From contig JAEKKN010000021.1 of the NCBI GenBank assembly GCA_019510305.1, positions 124,001 to 188,000 of the forward strand: a stretch of DNA of 64,000 bases, read 5' to 3'. The translations under genes were made by a program, and so were the position numbers. Shown here one piece after another: positions 42,237-51,574 of this stretch. Each line of letters starts with the position of its first letter. The stretch's first letter is position 1. A model generated the notes under the pieces. That model did no database searches, was not told the origin of the DNA, and worked only from the letters and a program-made list of their open reading frames with translations. This stretch comes from Microbacterium sp. Its GTDB lineage: Bacteria; Actinomycetota; Actinomycetes; Actinomycetales; Microbacteriaceae.

Positions 42237-43316
42237 TCATCCGCGCGGATGAACCGCGACCGGTTCGGGTGCGAGGGCGATCCGCACACGGTCACCGAAG
42301 GCGGGCTGGATGCCTGGCGCGTGCTGCAGCCGGATGAGCTCTCCCGACTCGGTGCGAACCAGGGTGCGGCGCATGCTTCCGAGAAAGGTGCTCTCCTCCA
42401 CGAAAGCGTCGGTGGCGGCATCCGCCTCTCCGGCGAAGTGCACGTTCTCAGGGCGGATGTACACGTCGACCGGGCCGTCGGCCGGGGTCTGCAGCGGCAG
42501 TCGCTGACCCCACACCGTCACGTGGTCGCCCTCGGCGACTCCGGAGACGACGCTGGAGAGGCCCACGAAGGCTGCGACGCCCGCGGTCGCAGGTGTCGTG
42601 TACAGCTGCTCGGGAGAGCCGATCTGCTCGATGCGGCCCGAGTTCATCACAGCGATGCGGTCAGAGACGGCCAGGGCCTCTTCCTGATCATGGGTGACGA
42701 ACACGGTCGTGATGCCCAGACGCAGCTGGATACGGCGGATCTCGTCGCGCAGCTGCACGCGGACCTTCGCATCGAGGGCCGAGAGCGGCTCGTCGAGCAG
42801 CAGCACCTTCGGCTCGGTGACGAGGGCGCGCGCCAGGGCCACGCGCTGCTGTTGGCCTCCGGAGAGCTGGTGAGGGAACCGGTCGGCGAAATCCGCGAGG
42901 CCGACCAGGGCGAGGGCATCGAGCGATCGCTTCGCCGCATCTGCCTGGTTCACACCGCGACGACGCAGGCCGAAGGCCGTGTTGTCGACCACTCGCAGGT
43001 GCGGGAACAGCGAGTACGACTGGAAGACCATCCCGATGTCGCGCTTGTTGGTCGGCACCCGAGAGACGTCTCCACCGCCCAGCAGCACCGCACCCTGGTC
43101 GGCGATCTCGAGCCCAGCGAGCACCCGCAGCAGGGTGGTCTTGCCGCAGCCGGAGGGGCCGAGCAGAGACACGAACTCGCCGGGCGCGATGTCGAGGTCG
43201 ACGCCGTGCAGAACGGTAGTGCCCGCGTAGCTCTTCACGATCCCCTGCAGCTGCACGCGGGTGCCCTCACCGGCATCGGCGAGCAGCATGTTGTCGGCGG
43301 TACGGGGGAGGGTCAT
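42237..43316 (-). CDS. ABC importer ATPase (PotA/CysA-like with TOBE domain)
   Basis: A 359-residue ATPase: Walker A GPSGCGKTT (about residues 52-60), Q-loop MVFQSYSLFPH, signature [15 protein letters not shown], Walker B VLLLDEPLSALD, H-loop VFVTHDQEEAL, then a C-terminal TOBE domain (DVYIRPENVHF...). This structure is shared by spermidine, iron, sulfate, thiamine and phosphonate importers. Its ATG overlaps the downstream-encoded permease's stop by four bases. Last gene of the SBP-permease-permease-ATPase operon. Confidence 0.93.
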   Translation of the reverse strand: MTLPRTADNMLLADAGEGTRVQLQGIVKSYAGTTVLHGVDLDIAPGEFVSLLGPSGCGKTTLLRVLAGLEIADQGAVLLGGGDVSRVPTNKRDIGMVFQSYSLFPHLRVVDNTAFGLRRRGVNQADAAKRSLDALALVGLADFADRFPHQLSGGQQQRVALARALVTEPKVLLLDEPLSALDAKVRVQLRDEIRRIQLRLGITTVFVTHDQEEALAVSDRIAVMNSGRIEQIGSPEQLYTTPATAGVAAFVGLSSVVSGVAEGDHVTVWGQRLPLQTPADGPVDVYIRPENVHFAGEADAATDAFVEESTFLGSMRRTLVRTESGELIRLQHAPGIQPAFGDRVRIALAPEPVAVHPRG

Positions 43317-44107
43317 GAGCGGGCCTTTCCGGTGCCGCGGGCGACGCGACCGATGACGAGGAGCAGGACGAAGCAGAACAGCAGGGCCAGCAGGGTGAAG
43401 ATCGCAGGCAGGTAGCCGTCCTGCTTCTGCACGACGACCATGGCGGTCTGGAACACGGGGCGGTTCAGGAGCGACGCGATCGTGAACTCGCCGAGCACGA
43501 CGGCGACCGAGATGAGCGACGCGGCGAGCAGTCCCTGACGGAGGTTCGGGGCGAGCACCTGGAACACCACTGTGGTCCACGACGCGCCGAGGGAGCGAGC
43601 GGCCTCGGTGAGCGTGCGGATGTCGACCGCGTCGATGGATGCCTGGATCGATCGGTAGGCGAACGGCAGCACGGTGATGCCGTAGGCGAGGGCGAGAGTC
43701 CAGGCGCCGGTGCCGAGCGTTCGACCGATCTGCAGGTAGATCGGCGCGAGGCCGACGACGAGCACGATGGCCGGAATCGAGATCGGCAGCAGAGCCGCGA
43801 ACTCGAACGCCGGACGCATCTTCGCGAAACGCAGGTTCACGAGGATCATGGTGGGCGCCAGGACGAACAGCACGATCGCGACCGTGATCACGGCGAGCAG
43901 CAGCGAGTTGCCGAGCCCCGTCCAGATCGGCTTGAGCGTCGCCGCCATCGCGGGGTCGAAGAGGCTCGCCCAGCGCTTCAGCGAGTACGAGCCGTCAGCC
44001 ATCTTCACGGTGTACAGGAAGGTCGCCAGCAGCGGGATCGCGAAGAACGCGCCGACCAGGATGCCGATGATCCAGCGGGTCGGGCGTGAAGGGGCGAGCG
44101 GATTCAT
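43313..44107 (-). CDS. ABC importer permease (PotC-like)
   Basis: A 264-residue permease with six helices; the ATPase-contact loop is [26 protein letters not shown] (EAA motif). Overlaps both neighbours by 4 bases. It pairs with the second permease (44104-45036) to form a heterodimer. Confidence 0.9.
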   Translation of the reverse strand: MNPLAPSRPTRWIIGILVGAFFAIPLLATFLYTVKMADGSYSLKRWASLFDPAMAATLKPIWTGLGNSLLLAVITVAIVLFVLAPTMILVNLRFAKMRPAFEFAALLPISIPAIVLVVGLAPIYLQIGRTLGTGAWTLALAYGITVLPFAYRSIQASIDAVDIRTLTEAARSLGASWTTVVFQVLAPNLRQGLLAASLISVAVVLGEFTIASLLNRPVFQTAMVVVQKQDGYLPAIFTLLALLFCFVLLLVIGRVARGTGKARS

Positions 44108-45036
44108 GCCTGCCACCTCGCTGCCCGGCGCTGGACGAGCGAGTAGAGGCCCATGACGACTCCCACGACGACGATCATGCCGAGCGCCAGGGCGCCGGCG
44201 AGGTTCTCTCGGCCGAGCACGGTCTCGCTGGTGAGCGCGGCGCGGATCTGGAGAGGGACGATCTGCGAACCCTGACTGGCGAGCGCCGCGGCAGTCGCGT
44301 ACGACGAGAACGCGTTCGCGAACAGCAGCAGCAGGCTCGCGAGGAACGAGGGGGCGAGGACCGGAATGCCGATGCGCAGCCAGAAGCTCGACCGGGTGCC
44401 CCCGAGGGTGAGGTTCGCCTCGGACCACTGCGGCTTGAGGGCGGCGAGTGCGGGCATGAACGTGATGACCATGAGCGGGATCTGGAAGTAGATGTAGGGC
44501 AGGATCAGCCCCGGCAACTCGTAGAGCCAGGTGCCGTTCGCGAAGATGTCGATGCCGAAGCTCTCCTGGAGGAACACCTTCACGACGCCTTGGATGCCGA
44601 TCGTGGCGATGAAGACGAACGCGAGCATGACGCCGCCGAACTGGGCGAGCACGCCTGCCGCTGCATCGACGGTCTGCCGGACGAGTCCCTCCGGATTCAT
44701 GCCGAGCAGCGCGTAGCAGACCAGCGCGCCGACGAGCGCGCCGACGAGCGCGGTCAGCAGTGAGACCCAGGCCGAATTGGCGAAGGTGTTCAGGACTACG
44801 GGGTCGCCGAGAGCGGCGACGTTGGTCCACGTGAAGGTGCCGTCCTTGGTGAAGAAACCCGACCCGATGGCGAGGATCGTCGGAACGGCGAGGAACAGGA
44901 TGACGTAGGCGGCGAAGGGGACGAGACCGAGCCACGCCGCGGAGGGGGCGGCGCGCCGGGCCCGCGCGCGCGGCGCGAGCCCGGCGGAGGGGGCGGATGC
45001 CGCAGCATCCGCCCCCGTCTGCGCGAGAGTGGTCAC
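44104..45036 (-). CDS. ABC importer permease (PotB-like)
   Basis: A 310-residue permease with six main helices after a cytoplasmic Ala-rich N-terminus. The EAA-type loop is WSEANLTLGGTRSSFWLRIGIP. GTG start at 45036 overlaps the SBP stop (GTGA). Together with the PotC-like permease it forms the membrane channel. Confidence 0.88.
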   Translation of the reverse strand: MTTLAQTGADAAASAPSAGLAPRARARRAAPSAAWLGLVPFAAYVILFLAVPTILAIGSGFFTKDGTFTWTNVAALGDPVVLNTFANSAWVSLLTALVGALVGALVCYALLGMNPEGLVRQTVDAAAGVLAQFGGVMLAFVFIATIGIQGVVKVFLQESFGIDIFANGTWLYELPGLILPYIYFQIPLMVITFMPALAALKPQWSEANLTLGGTRSSFWLRIGIPVLAPSFLASLLLLFANAFSSYATAAALASQGSQIVPLQIRAALTSETVLGRENLAGALALGMIVVVGVVMGLYSLVQRRAARWQA

Positions 45037-46172
45037 TGAACCGCCGCTGCCCACTTCTCGCCGAGCAGCTTTCCGGCATCGGTGGACTGCTGTTCGGTCG
45101 GGACGACCGTGTCCGACGGGGCCTCGGGGAGAGCGGCTGCGAGCTCGGCGTCGATCGTGCCGGCATCCGTCATCGCCTCCATGCGGGCCGGACGCGCGCC
45201 ACCCTTCAGCCACAGGTTCTGCACCTCGTCGCTGTACAGGAACTCCTGCCACAGACGGGCGGCTGCAGGATGCGGGGCGTCGATGTTGATGGCCTGGTTG
45301 TAGTAGCCCGCGTAGCCGGTGCCGTCGAGGACCACGACCTTCCAGTTCTCGTTGTCCTTCTGGTGGGCCGCGTTCAGGTAGTCCCAGTCGAAGACGACCG
45401 GGGTCTCGCCGCTCGCTACGGTCGCGGTGGTGACATCGACCTTGAGCAGATTGCCGGCCTTCTGCAGCTCGCTGAAGAAGTCGATGCCGGGCTGGAAGTC
45501 GTCGAGCGTGCCGTCGGACTGCACCGTGGCGAGGCCCACGGCCGCGAAGGCCGCGCCGGCCTGCGTGGGGTCGCCGTTGATCGCGACGGCGCCCTTGTAG
45601 TCGGCTCCGAGCAGGTCGTCGAGGGTCTTCGGCGCGTCGAACTTCGAGGAGTCGTAGCCGATCGACATGTACCCGCCGTAGTCGCCGACGAACAGGCCGG
45701 TCGGCTCCTTCAGCGCGTCCGGAATGTCGTCGAACGTCTGCACCTTGTAGGGCGCGAACTGGTCGGTGTTCTGCAGCGCGACGGCGAGGCCGAGGTCGAA
45801 GACGTCGGGAGCGGTGTCGAGGCCCTTGTTGGTCTCCGCGGCCTGGATCTCTTCGGCGCTCGAGACGTCAGGGGAGGCCTCGTTGATCGTGATCTCGGGG
45901 TACTTCTCAGCGAACAGGTCGAGGATCTCGCCGTAGTTCGCCCAGTCGCGGGGGAGCGCGATGACGTTCAGCGCGCCCTCGGCCTTCGCTGCCGCCTCGA
46001 GGTCGGCGAAAGTGCCGAAGTCGGCGACGGCGGTGGCGGACGCCGCGTCGACCTTGTCGGAGCCGGCTGCCGGAGTGTCGCCGCCGCTTGCGCAGCCGGT
46101 CAGGGCGAGCGCGGCCGTGGCGGCGAGGGCGATGCCGGCGCCGAAGCGGGCGCGGCGGGGGAAGTGTGCCAT
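45033..46172 (-). CDS. ABC importer substrate-binding lipoprotein
   Basis: A 379-residue lipoprotein with lipobox LTGC (Cys about 27). It is a PotD/iron-binding-type solute-binding protein: ALNVIALPRDWANYGEILDLFAEKYP and GYMSIGYDSSKF are recognisable. Typical ligands for such proteins are polyamines, ferric iron, thiamine or phosphonates; which one cannot be decided. GAGAGGACC precedes the ATG. First gene of the operon; behind it lies a 27-base hairpin. Confidence 0.88.
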   Translation of the reverse strand: MAHFPRRARFGAGIALAATAALALTGCASGGDTPAAGSDKVDAASATAVADFGTFADLEAAAKAEGALNVIALPRDWANYGEILDLFAEKYPEITINEASPDVSSAEEIQAAETNKGLDTAPDVFDLGLAVALQNTDQFAPYKVQTFDDIPDALKEPTGLFVGDYGGYMSIGYDSSKFDAPKTLDDLLGADYKGAVAINGDPTQAGAAFAAVGLATVQSDGTLDDFQPGIDFFSELQKAGNLLKVDVTTATVASGETPVVFDWDYLNAAHQKDNENWKVVVLDGTGYAGYYNQAINIDAPHPAAARLWQEFLYSDEVQNLWLKGGARPARMEAMTDAGTIDAELAAALPEAPSDTVVPTEQQSTDAGKLLGEKWAAAVQ

Positions 46173-46321
46173 GAGGGTCCTCTCGGTGACCGGCGCGGGT
46201 ACGCCGGTTCGGGTTGCGAGTGGACGCTACGGGACGGAGGTGACCGGTGAGTCGGCGACGGGTGAATGGCGGGTGTCCGGGCGGTGGCCGGATCGGATGC
46301 CGTCGCCCCGCCTGCACCAAG

Positions 46322-46388
46322 GAAGGACGACTGCGCCTCGGAAGGACGGACGCTCCGGCTTCGTCCTTCCGAGGCGCAGTCGTCCTTC
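46322..46388. terminator. Perfect 27-base-pair hairpin with 13-base loop
   Basis: Arms 46322-46348 and 46362-46388 pair exactly; AAGGACG occurs twice within each arm, so offset pairings exist. It lies 26 bases beyond the stop of the acetyltransferase gene on the minus strand and 150 bases upstream of the SBP start. It probably ends the acetyltransferase transcript and protects the ABC operon from read-through. Confidence 0.75.
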
Positions 46389-46413
46389 GGGGGTGGAGCC
46401 CTCGGATGCCGGG

Positions 46414-46926
46414 TCAGCGTGAGACGGCGTACTTGAAGCCGAGGTGAGAGCCGACGTAGCCGAGCCGTTCGTAGAAGCGATGCGCCTCGACGCGTGCGGC
46501 ATCCGAGGTGAGCTGGATCATCGCGGCTCCCAGCGCGGGCGCCGCGGCATCCGACACCCAGCGCATCATCGCGGAGCCGATTCCTGACGAGCGAAGGTCG
46601 CTGCGCACACGCACCGCCTCTACGAGCAGGCGCCGGGCGCCGCGTCGTGCCATGCCGGGGATCGATGTGAGCTGAAGCGTCGCGACGATCTGCCCGTCGA
46701 GCTCGACGACCACGAGATCGTTCGAGGGATCTCCGAGGACGTCGGCCAGTCCGGCCTGGTACGCAGGGCGGTCTTCGACAGACGCGACGTCGCCGCGCGA
46801 AGCACTGATCGGGTCGTCGGCGAGCAGAGCGATGACGGCATCCGCGTCGTGCACCGTCGCCCGGCGCAGGGTGGCGCTTCCGGCACGGGAGTCGAGGGGG
46901 CGAGGCAGCGGGAGGACATCGAGCAT
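46414..46926 (-). CDS. GNAT family N-acetyltransferase
   Basis: A 170-residue acetyltransferase: DLVVVELDGQIVATLQL, AVRVRSDLRSSGIGSAMM (acetyl-CoA binding, R-x-x-G-x-G/A) and RFYERLGYVGS at the end. Start at 46926 has CAGACT 6 bases upstream. Divergent from the TauE/SafE gene. Substrate unknown. Confidence 0.88.
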   Translation of the reverse strand: MLDVLPLPRPLDSRAGSATLRRATVHDADAVIALLADDPISASRGDVASVEDRPAYQAGLADVLGDPSNDLVVVELDGQIVATLQLTSIPGMARRGARRLLVEAVRVRSDLRSSGIGSAMMRWVSDAAAPALGAAMIQLTSDAARVEAHRFYERLGYVGSHLGFKYAVSR

Positions 46927-46951
46927 GCAGCCAGTCTGACATCCTGGAGGG

Positions 46952-47776
46952 ATGGACATCGGCGCTGTGCTCGGGCTCGAGCAGCTCACGTGGGGCACGC
47001 TGATCCTCGTCGTCGTGGCCGCGTTCTGCGCGGGGTGGATCGATGCCGTCGTCGGCGGCGGAGGGCTGCTGCAGCTGCCCGCACTGCTGCTGATCCCCGG
47101 CATCACACCCGTGCAGGCGCTCGCCACGAACAAGCTCGGCTCGGTCTTCGGCACGGCCACGAGCAGCGTCACCTACTACCGGCGGGCGAAGCCAGACATC
47201 CGCACAGCACTTCCGATGGCAGCGATCGCCTTGGCCGGATCCTTCGGGGGAGCAGCGGTCGCGACCGTGCTTCCGTCATCCGCGTTCAAGCCGATCATCG
47301 TCGTCGCACTGCTGGCCGTGGCGCTGTTCACCGCGTTCAAGCCGCAGCTGGGCGCCGCGACGCAGCTGCGGTTCCACGGGCACAAGCATCACATCACGGC
47401 GGGGGCCGCGGGCTTCGGCATCGGCTTCTACGACGGCATGATCGGCCCGGGAACGGGCACGTTCCTCGTGATCACGCTGGTCGCGCTGCTCGGCTACGAC
47501 TTCCTGCAGGCGAGTGCGAAGGCGAAGATCGTGAACTTCGCGACCAACGCCGGCGCGCTCATCCTGTTCATCCCGCACGGCGCCGTGTTGTGGCTGCTCG
47601 GCGGCATCCTCGCCGTGGCCAACGTGGCCGGAAGCTATCTGGGCTCGCGGATGGCGATCTCTCGCGGGACGACGTTCATCCGCGTGGTCTTCCTCGTCGT
47701 CGTCATCGCGCTCATCGCGAAGCTCGGCGTCGACGTCTGGAACGAGAACATCGCGCCGGGACTCGCTGCTCTCTGA
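46952..47776 (+). CDS. TauE/SafE (TSUP) family membrane transporter
   Basis: A 274-residue membrane protein of about eight helices. Family hallmarks: AFCAGWIDAVVGGGGLLQLPALL in the first half and GFGIGFYDGMIGPGTGTFLVI in the second, the repeated 'G..D...G.G....P' element. The family moves sulfonates, sulfite or related anions. The ATG follows GGAGGG. Divergent from the acetyltransferase by 25 bases. Confidence 0.9.
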   Translation: MDIGAVLGLEQLTWGTLILVVVAAFCAGWIDAVVGGGGLLQLPALLLIPGITPVQALATNKLGSVFGTATSSVTYYRRAKPDIRTALPMAAIALAGSFGGAAVATVLPSSAFKPIIVVALLAVALFTAFKPQLGAATQLRFHGHKHHITAGAAGFGIGFYDGMIGPGTGTFLVITLVALLGYDFLQASAKAKIVNFATNAGALILFIPHGAVLWLLGGILAVANVAGSYLGSRMAISRGTTFIRVVFLVVVIALIAKLGVDVWNENIAPGLAAL

Positions 47777-47794
47777 CGCACCGCTTCACCTCAC

Positions 47795-47985
47795 GCGTTT
47801 CGTCTCGCTCGCTGGCGCTCGCTCGCTCAACGACCCGCGGGCTGAGTCACCGTTCGTTGAGGGACGCTTCGACCCGCGGGCTGAGCCGCCGGTCGTTGAG
47901 CGAGCACAGCGAGACGAAACGCCTCATGCTCCGTAGAACATGAGGCGTTTCTTCTCGTCGCTGTGCTCCTCGCTCAACGACCGGT
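47795..47985. repeat. Dense inverted-repeat region, REP-like
   Basis: Arms 47795-47835 and 47891-47922 contain GCGTTTCGTCTCGCT and its complement AGCGAGACGAAACGC; the second arm pairs again with 47950-47985 across a perfect 12-base stem (AAACGCCTCATG, 47917-47928 with 47939-47950). GACCCGCGGGCTGAG is repeated at 47832 and 47871. The region ends both the TauE/SafE gene and aspS, which converge here. No gene in it. Confidence 0.75.
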
Positions 47986-47995
47986 GGTGCGAAGC

Positions 47996-49777
47996 TCAGG
48001 CCTCGGCGCCCTCCGGCACGAAGTCGACTCCGGCCTCCTTGCGCTGCGCGTCGCTGATCGGCGCAGGTGCGGAGGTGAGCGGGTCGAAGCCGCCACCCGA
48101 CTTCGGGAAGGCGATCACGTCGCGGATCGATTCGCTCTTCGACAGGTGCTGCAGCACGCGGTCCATGCCCAGCGCGATGCCGCCGTGCGGCGGGGCGCCG
48201 AACTTGAACGCGTCGAGCAGGAAGCCGAACTGCTCCTGCGCGACCTCGTCGCTGATGCCCATGACCTCGAAGACGCGCTTCTGCACGTCTTCGCGGTGGA
48301 TGCGGATCGAGCCGCCGCCGAGCTCCGAGCCGTTGCACACGATGTCGTACGCGTAGGCGAGCGCAGACCCGGGGTCGGTGTCGAAGGTGTCCTGGAACTC
48401 GGGCTTCGGGCCGGTGAAGGCGTGGTGCACGGCCGTCCAGGCGCCGGCGCCCACGGCGACGTCGCCGGATGCCACGGCATCCGCTGCGGGCTCGAACATC
48501 GGTGCGTCGACCACCCAGGTGAACGCGAATTCATCGGGGTTCAGGTAGCCGAGGCGGCGGCCGATCTCGACGCGCGCGGCGCCGAGGAGTGCACGCGACT
48601 CCTTGGTCGAGCCGGCGGCGAAGAACACGCAGTCGCCGGGTTCGGCGCCGACGAACGCGGCGAGGCCTGCCTGCTCGGCCTCGGAGAGGTTCTTCGCAGC
48701 GGGGCCCCCGAGGGATCCGTCTTCGTTGAAGAGCACGTAGGCGAGGCCGCGGGCGCCACGCTGCTTGGCCCAGTCCTGCCAGGCGTCGAGCGTCTTGCGC
48801 GGCTGCGAGGCCCCACCGGGCATCCGCACCGCACCGACGTACTCGGCCTGGAACACGCGGAACGGCGTCTCCTTGAAGTACTCGGTCGCTTCGACGAGTT
48901 CGAGTCCGAAGCGCAGGTCGGGCTTGTCCGAGCCGTACTTCGCCATGGCCTCGGCATAGGTCATTCGCGGCAGCGGCGTCTGCACCTCGACGCCGATCGT
49001 CTTCCACATCGCGACGACGAGCGACTCCATCAGAACGATGACGTCTTCCTGGTCGACGAAGCTCATCTCGATGTCGAGCTGGGTGAACTCCGGCTGGCGG
49101 TCGGCCCGGAAGTCCTCATCGCGGTAGCAGCGCGCGATCTGGAAGTACTTCTCGACGCCGCCGACCATGAGCAGCTGCTTGAACAGCTGAGGCGATTGCG
49201 GCAGGGCGTACCAGCTGCCGGGGTGCAGGCGAGCGGGCACGACGAAGTCACGGGCGCCCTCCGGGGTGGAGCGGGTGAGCGTCGGCGTCTCGACCTCGGT
49301 GAAGTCCTCGGCGTGCAGCACGTCTCGCACAGCCTTGTAGACGTTCGAGCGCAGGCGAAGAGCGGATGCCGTCGCCGGGCGGCGCAGGTCGAGGTAACGG
49401 TACTTCAGCCGCGCCTCCTCGCCCACGTTCTCGGTGTCGGCGAGCGCCGTGGAGACCTGGAAGGGCAGCGGCGCGGATTCGTTCAACACCACGACGTCGC
49501 TCGCGATGAGCTCGATCTCGCCGGTCGGCAGGTTGGGGTTCTCGTTGCCGTCGGGGCGACGGGACACCTCGCCGGTGACTTTGAGGACGAACTCGTTGCG
49601 CAGCGGGTGGGCCACCTCTTCGTCGCGGATGACGACCTGGGCGATGCCCGATGCATCCCGCAGATCGATGAACGCGACTCCTCCGTGATCACGACGACGA
49701 TCGACCCAGCCCGTGAGGGTGACGGTCTGACCGATGTTCTCTGCTCGCAGGGAGCCTGCGGAGTGAGTGCGAAGCAC
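47996..49777 (-). CDS. aspS: Aspartyl-tRNA synthetase
   Basis: A 593-residue class II synthetase that charges tRNA-Asp. N-terminal OB-fold ([19 protein letters not shown]), motif 2 region [20 protein letters not shown], bacterial GAD insert, and motif 3 [10 protein letters not shown] near the end. GTG start with AGGAGGAATCC upstream; a TAGACT -10 box lies at 49822-49817. Whether it also charges tRNA-Asn cannot be decided here. Divergent from the phosphatase transcript. Confidence 0.95.
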   Translation of the reverse strand: MLRTHSAGSLRAENIGQTVTLTGWVDRRRDHGGVAFIDLRDASGIAQVVIRDEEVAHPLRNEFVLKVTGEVSRRPDGNENPNLPTGEIELIASDVVVLNESAPLPFQVSTALADTENVGEEARLKYRYLDLRRPATASALRLRSNVYKAVRDVLHAEDFTEVETPTLTRSTPEGARDFVVPARLHPGSWYALPQSPQLFKQLLMVGGVEKYFQIARCYRDEDFRADRQPEFTQLDIEMSFVDQEDVIVLMESLVVAMWKTIGVEVQTPLPRMTYAEAMAKYGSDKPDLRFGLELVEATEYFKETPFRVFQAEYVGAVRMPGGASQPRKTLDAWQDWAKQRGARGLAYVLFNEDGSLGGPAAKNLSEAEQAGLAAFVGAEPGDCVFFAAGSTKESRALLGAARVEIGRRLGYLNPDEFAFTWVVDAPMFEPAADAVASGDVAVGAGAWTAVHHAFTGPKPEFQDTFDTDPGSALAYAYDIVCNGSELGGGSIRIHREDVQKRVFEVMGISDEVAQEQFGFLLDAFKFGAPPHGGIALGMDRVLQHLSKSESIRDVIAFPKSGGGFDPLTSAPAPISDAQRKEAGVDFVPEGAEA

Positions 49778-49838
49778 GGAGGATTCCTCCTGATCTGGGA
49801 AATGGTGAACCCGGCAAGTCTACCGGGGACGCTTTCAG

Positions 49839-49844
49839 TAGACT
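49839..49844 (+). promoter_or_regulatory. -10 box for the phosphatase transcript
   Basis: TAGACT at 49839-49844 points right; an identical box on the other strand (49817-49822) serves aspS. Transcription to the right would start near 49851 and cover the 30-codon ORF and then the phosphatase. Confidence 0.5.
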
Positions 49845-49882
49845 CGCCAGCGCTGGCCCCGTTCCTCTCATGAAAGGCCGTC

Positions 49883-49975
49883 ATGCGTCTCGCCTCTGAT
49901 GTCTTCTGCGACGGCGATCTCTTCGCTGCAGCGACCCGCATCGTCCCGCTCGCCGCAGGGCGTCGACGGGCATGA
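49883..49975 (+). CDS. 30-residue ORF coupled to the phosphatase gene
   Basis: Begins MRLASDVFCDGDLFAAATR and ends [10 protein letters not shown] has AAAGG upstream, and the stop overlaps the phosphatase ATG (ATGA at 49972-49975). The phosphatase start has no strong ribosome site of its own, so translation may depend on this ORF. I do not recognise the peptide; it may act only as a coupling leader. Confidence 0.4.
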   Translation: MRLASDVFCDGDLFAAATRIVPLAAGRRRA

Positions 49976-50595
49976 CGGCGTCGCGACTGCATCTGGTCAG
50001 GCACGGCGAGGTGCACAATCCCGGACGCGTGCTGTACGGGAGGCTGCCCGGGTACGGCCTGAGCGAGGCAGGACGGCGGATGACGTGGGCCGCCGCCGAG
50101 CACGTGCGCGACTTCGATCGACCGGTGACGTCGCTGATCGCCTCGCCTCTGCAGCGCACTCAGGAGTCGGCCGAGCCGTTCACCGAGATCTTCGGCCTCA
50201 CGCCCGTGCTCGATGAGCGCGTGATCGAGCCGGCCAACGTGTTCGAGGGCACGCGGATGCGCCGCTCGCTGATGGACCCCAGGAACTGGTGGCACCTTCG
50301 GCGCCCCTCGGTGCCGAGCTGGGGTGAGCCGTACTCATCCATCGCAGAGCGGATGCTGTCTGCGATGGATGAGGCCTGGCACGCGGCCCCGGACGGCGAC
50401 GTGGTCGTCGTGTCGCACCAGGCGCCGATCTGGATCACGCATCTCCGGGTCGCGGGTCTCCCGCTTCGGCACGACCCGCGCACGCGGCGCTGCGCGCTGT
50501 CGAGCGTGACCTCGTTCGAGCGCGTCGGCGATGTGTGGCGCGAGGTCGACTATGCGGAGCCCGCCGCCGGTGGAATCGACCTCGGCGCGGTCTGA
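49972..50595 (+). CDS. Histidine phosphatase family protein
   Basis: A 207-residue phosphoglycerate mutase-like protein: LHLVRHGEVHNP supplies the phosphorylated histidine (about residue 11), ASPLQRTQESAEP the second arginine and VVVVSHQAPIW the late histidine. A gene of this family stands ahead of the cytochrome c maturation genes in many actinobacteria, including mycobacteria. Substrate unknown. Here that cluster is interrupted by the next two genes. Confidence 0.9.
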   Translation: MTASRLHLVRHGEVHNPGRVLYGRLPGYGLSEAGRRMTWAAAEHVRDFDRPVTSLIASPLQRTQESAEPFTEIFGLTPVLDERVIEPANVFEGTRMRRSLMDPRNWWHLRRPSVPSWGEPYSSIAERMLSAMDEAWHAAPDGDVVVVSHQAPIWITHLRVAGLPLRHDPRTRRCALSSVTSFERVGDVWREVDYAEPAAGGIDLGAV

Positions 50596-50611
50596 CCCCG
50601 TCGTTCGACGC

Positions 50612-51514
50612 TCACTGACCGGCGCTCAGCGCCTTGACGATGCCGATCGCGGCCAGCTGACCCGCCGCAGCCGCGAGCAGCACCGACGCCATCGCCCCAG
50701 GGAGAGCCGCGCGGTGGGCGAGGTCACCCGCCGCCGAGACGCCGGGCACGGAGGTGGCGCCGAAGTCGTCGATCTCGATCGCGCCCGAGGGCAGCATGGC
50801 CAGACCCAATTGCTCGGCGAACGGGGCGCGCTGGCGCATCTCGACCGAGGCGACGAAGACTCCGGCGACCGACGTCGAGGTGCCGCCCGCCGTCACGATC
50901 ACGTCGGCGCCGTCGCGTTCGACCCCGTCTACAGGCACGGCGCTCACGCGGGCTCCGCGCTCCTCCAGCATCCGCCGTTCTTCTTTCGAGAAGTCACCGC
51001 CGACGGGGAACACCGAGATGGCTCCGACGAAGCGCCCGAGCAGACTGATCAGGTGCTCGGCGCGGGCCGCGGAGCCCAGGATCGCGATGGGCCTGCCTGC
51101 GTGTTCGTGGCCGTCGCAGAACGGGCAGCTGAAGGCGTGCGTCCCCCAGAGCGCGGCCAGTCCCGGTACCTCCGGCAGATCGTCGGCGACGCCTGTCGCC
51201 AGGACGATCCGGCGGGCGGACACCTCGGTCTCGCCGACGAGTCGCACCGTGAAGTCGCCCTGACGGCCCGAGATGTGCGAGGCGCCCACGTCGCGGATCT
51301 CCACGTCGGGGTACTCGGCGAGCTGCCCTCGGGCGGTGGCGCGGAACTCCGAGGGAGGGGTGCCGTCATTGGCCACGACGTTGTGCATGTGCAGCACGGT
51401 GCCGTTGCGGTACTCGCCGGATTCCAGGAGCAGGGTCGAACGGTGCATCCGTCCGAGCGTCAACGCCGCCTGCAGGCCGGCAGGGCCGGCGCCGATCACG
51501 ATCACGTCGTACAT
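50612..51514 (-). CDS. Thioredoxin reductase-like flavoprotein (CPFC)
   Basis: A 300-residue NAD(P)/FAD-dependent oxidoreductase. FAD site: VIVIGAGPAGLQAALTLGR at the N-terminus and GVSAAGDLAH near the C-terminus; redox pair in FSCPFCDGHEHAG (about residues 129-133). The second dinucleotide motif reads ILGSAARAE instead of GxGxxA, so NADPH binding may be altered. Divergent from a MerR gene with a palindrome between them, so it is probably the target of that regulator. Confidence 0.85.
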   Translation of the reverse strand: MYDVIVIGAGPAGLQAALTLGRMHRSTLLLESGEYRNGTVLHMHNVVANDGTPPSEFRATARGQLAEYPDVEIRDVGASHISGRQGDFTVRLVGETEVSARRIVLATGVADDLPEVPGLAALWGTHAFSCPFCDGHEHAGRPIAILGSAARAEHLISLLGRFVGAISVFPVGGDFSKEERRMLEERGARVSAVPVDGVERDGADVIVTAGGTSTSVAGVFVASVEMRQRAPFAEQLGLAMLPSGAIEIDDFGATSVPGVSAAGDLAHRAALPGAMASVLLAAAAGQLAAIGIVKALSAGQ

Positions 51515-51552
51515 GAGTGGGTCCTCTCGTCTTGCTTTCGAGCTCAGTCTGT

Positions 51553-51574
51553 GACTTCATGTCAACATGAAGTC
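51553..51574. promoter_or_regulatory. Palindromic operator between flavoprotein and MerR genes
   Basis: GACTTCATG and CATGAAGTC form perfect 9-base arms around TCAA. On the minus strand it lies between TTGACT (51576-51571) and CAGACT, a 19-base spacing that suits MerR-type activation by promoter twisting. The right arm includes the MerR start codon (51567). Confidence 0.7.

Noticed and set aside
42237..46172. Naming the second ABC importer as a spermidine or iron transporter
   Set aside because: The binding protein and ATPase fit several substrate classes and I see no deciding residue or neighbour gene.
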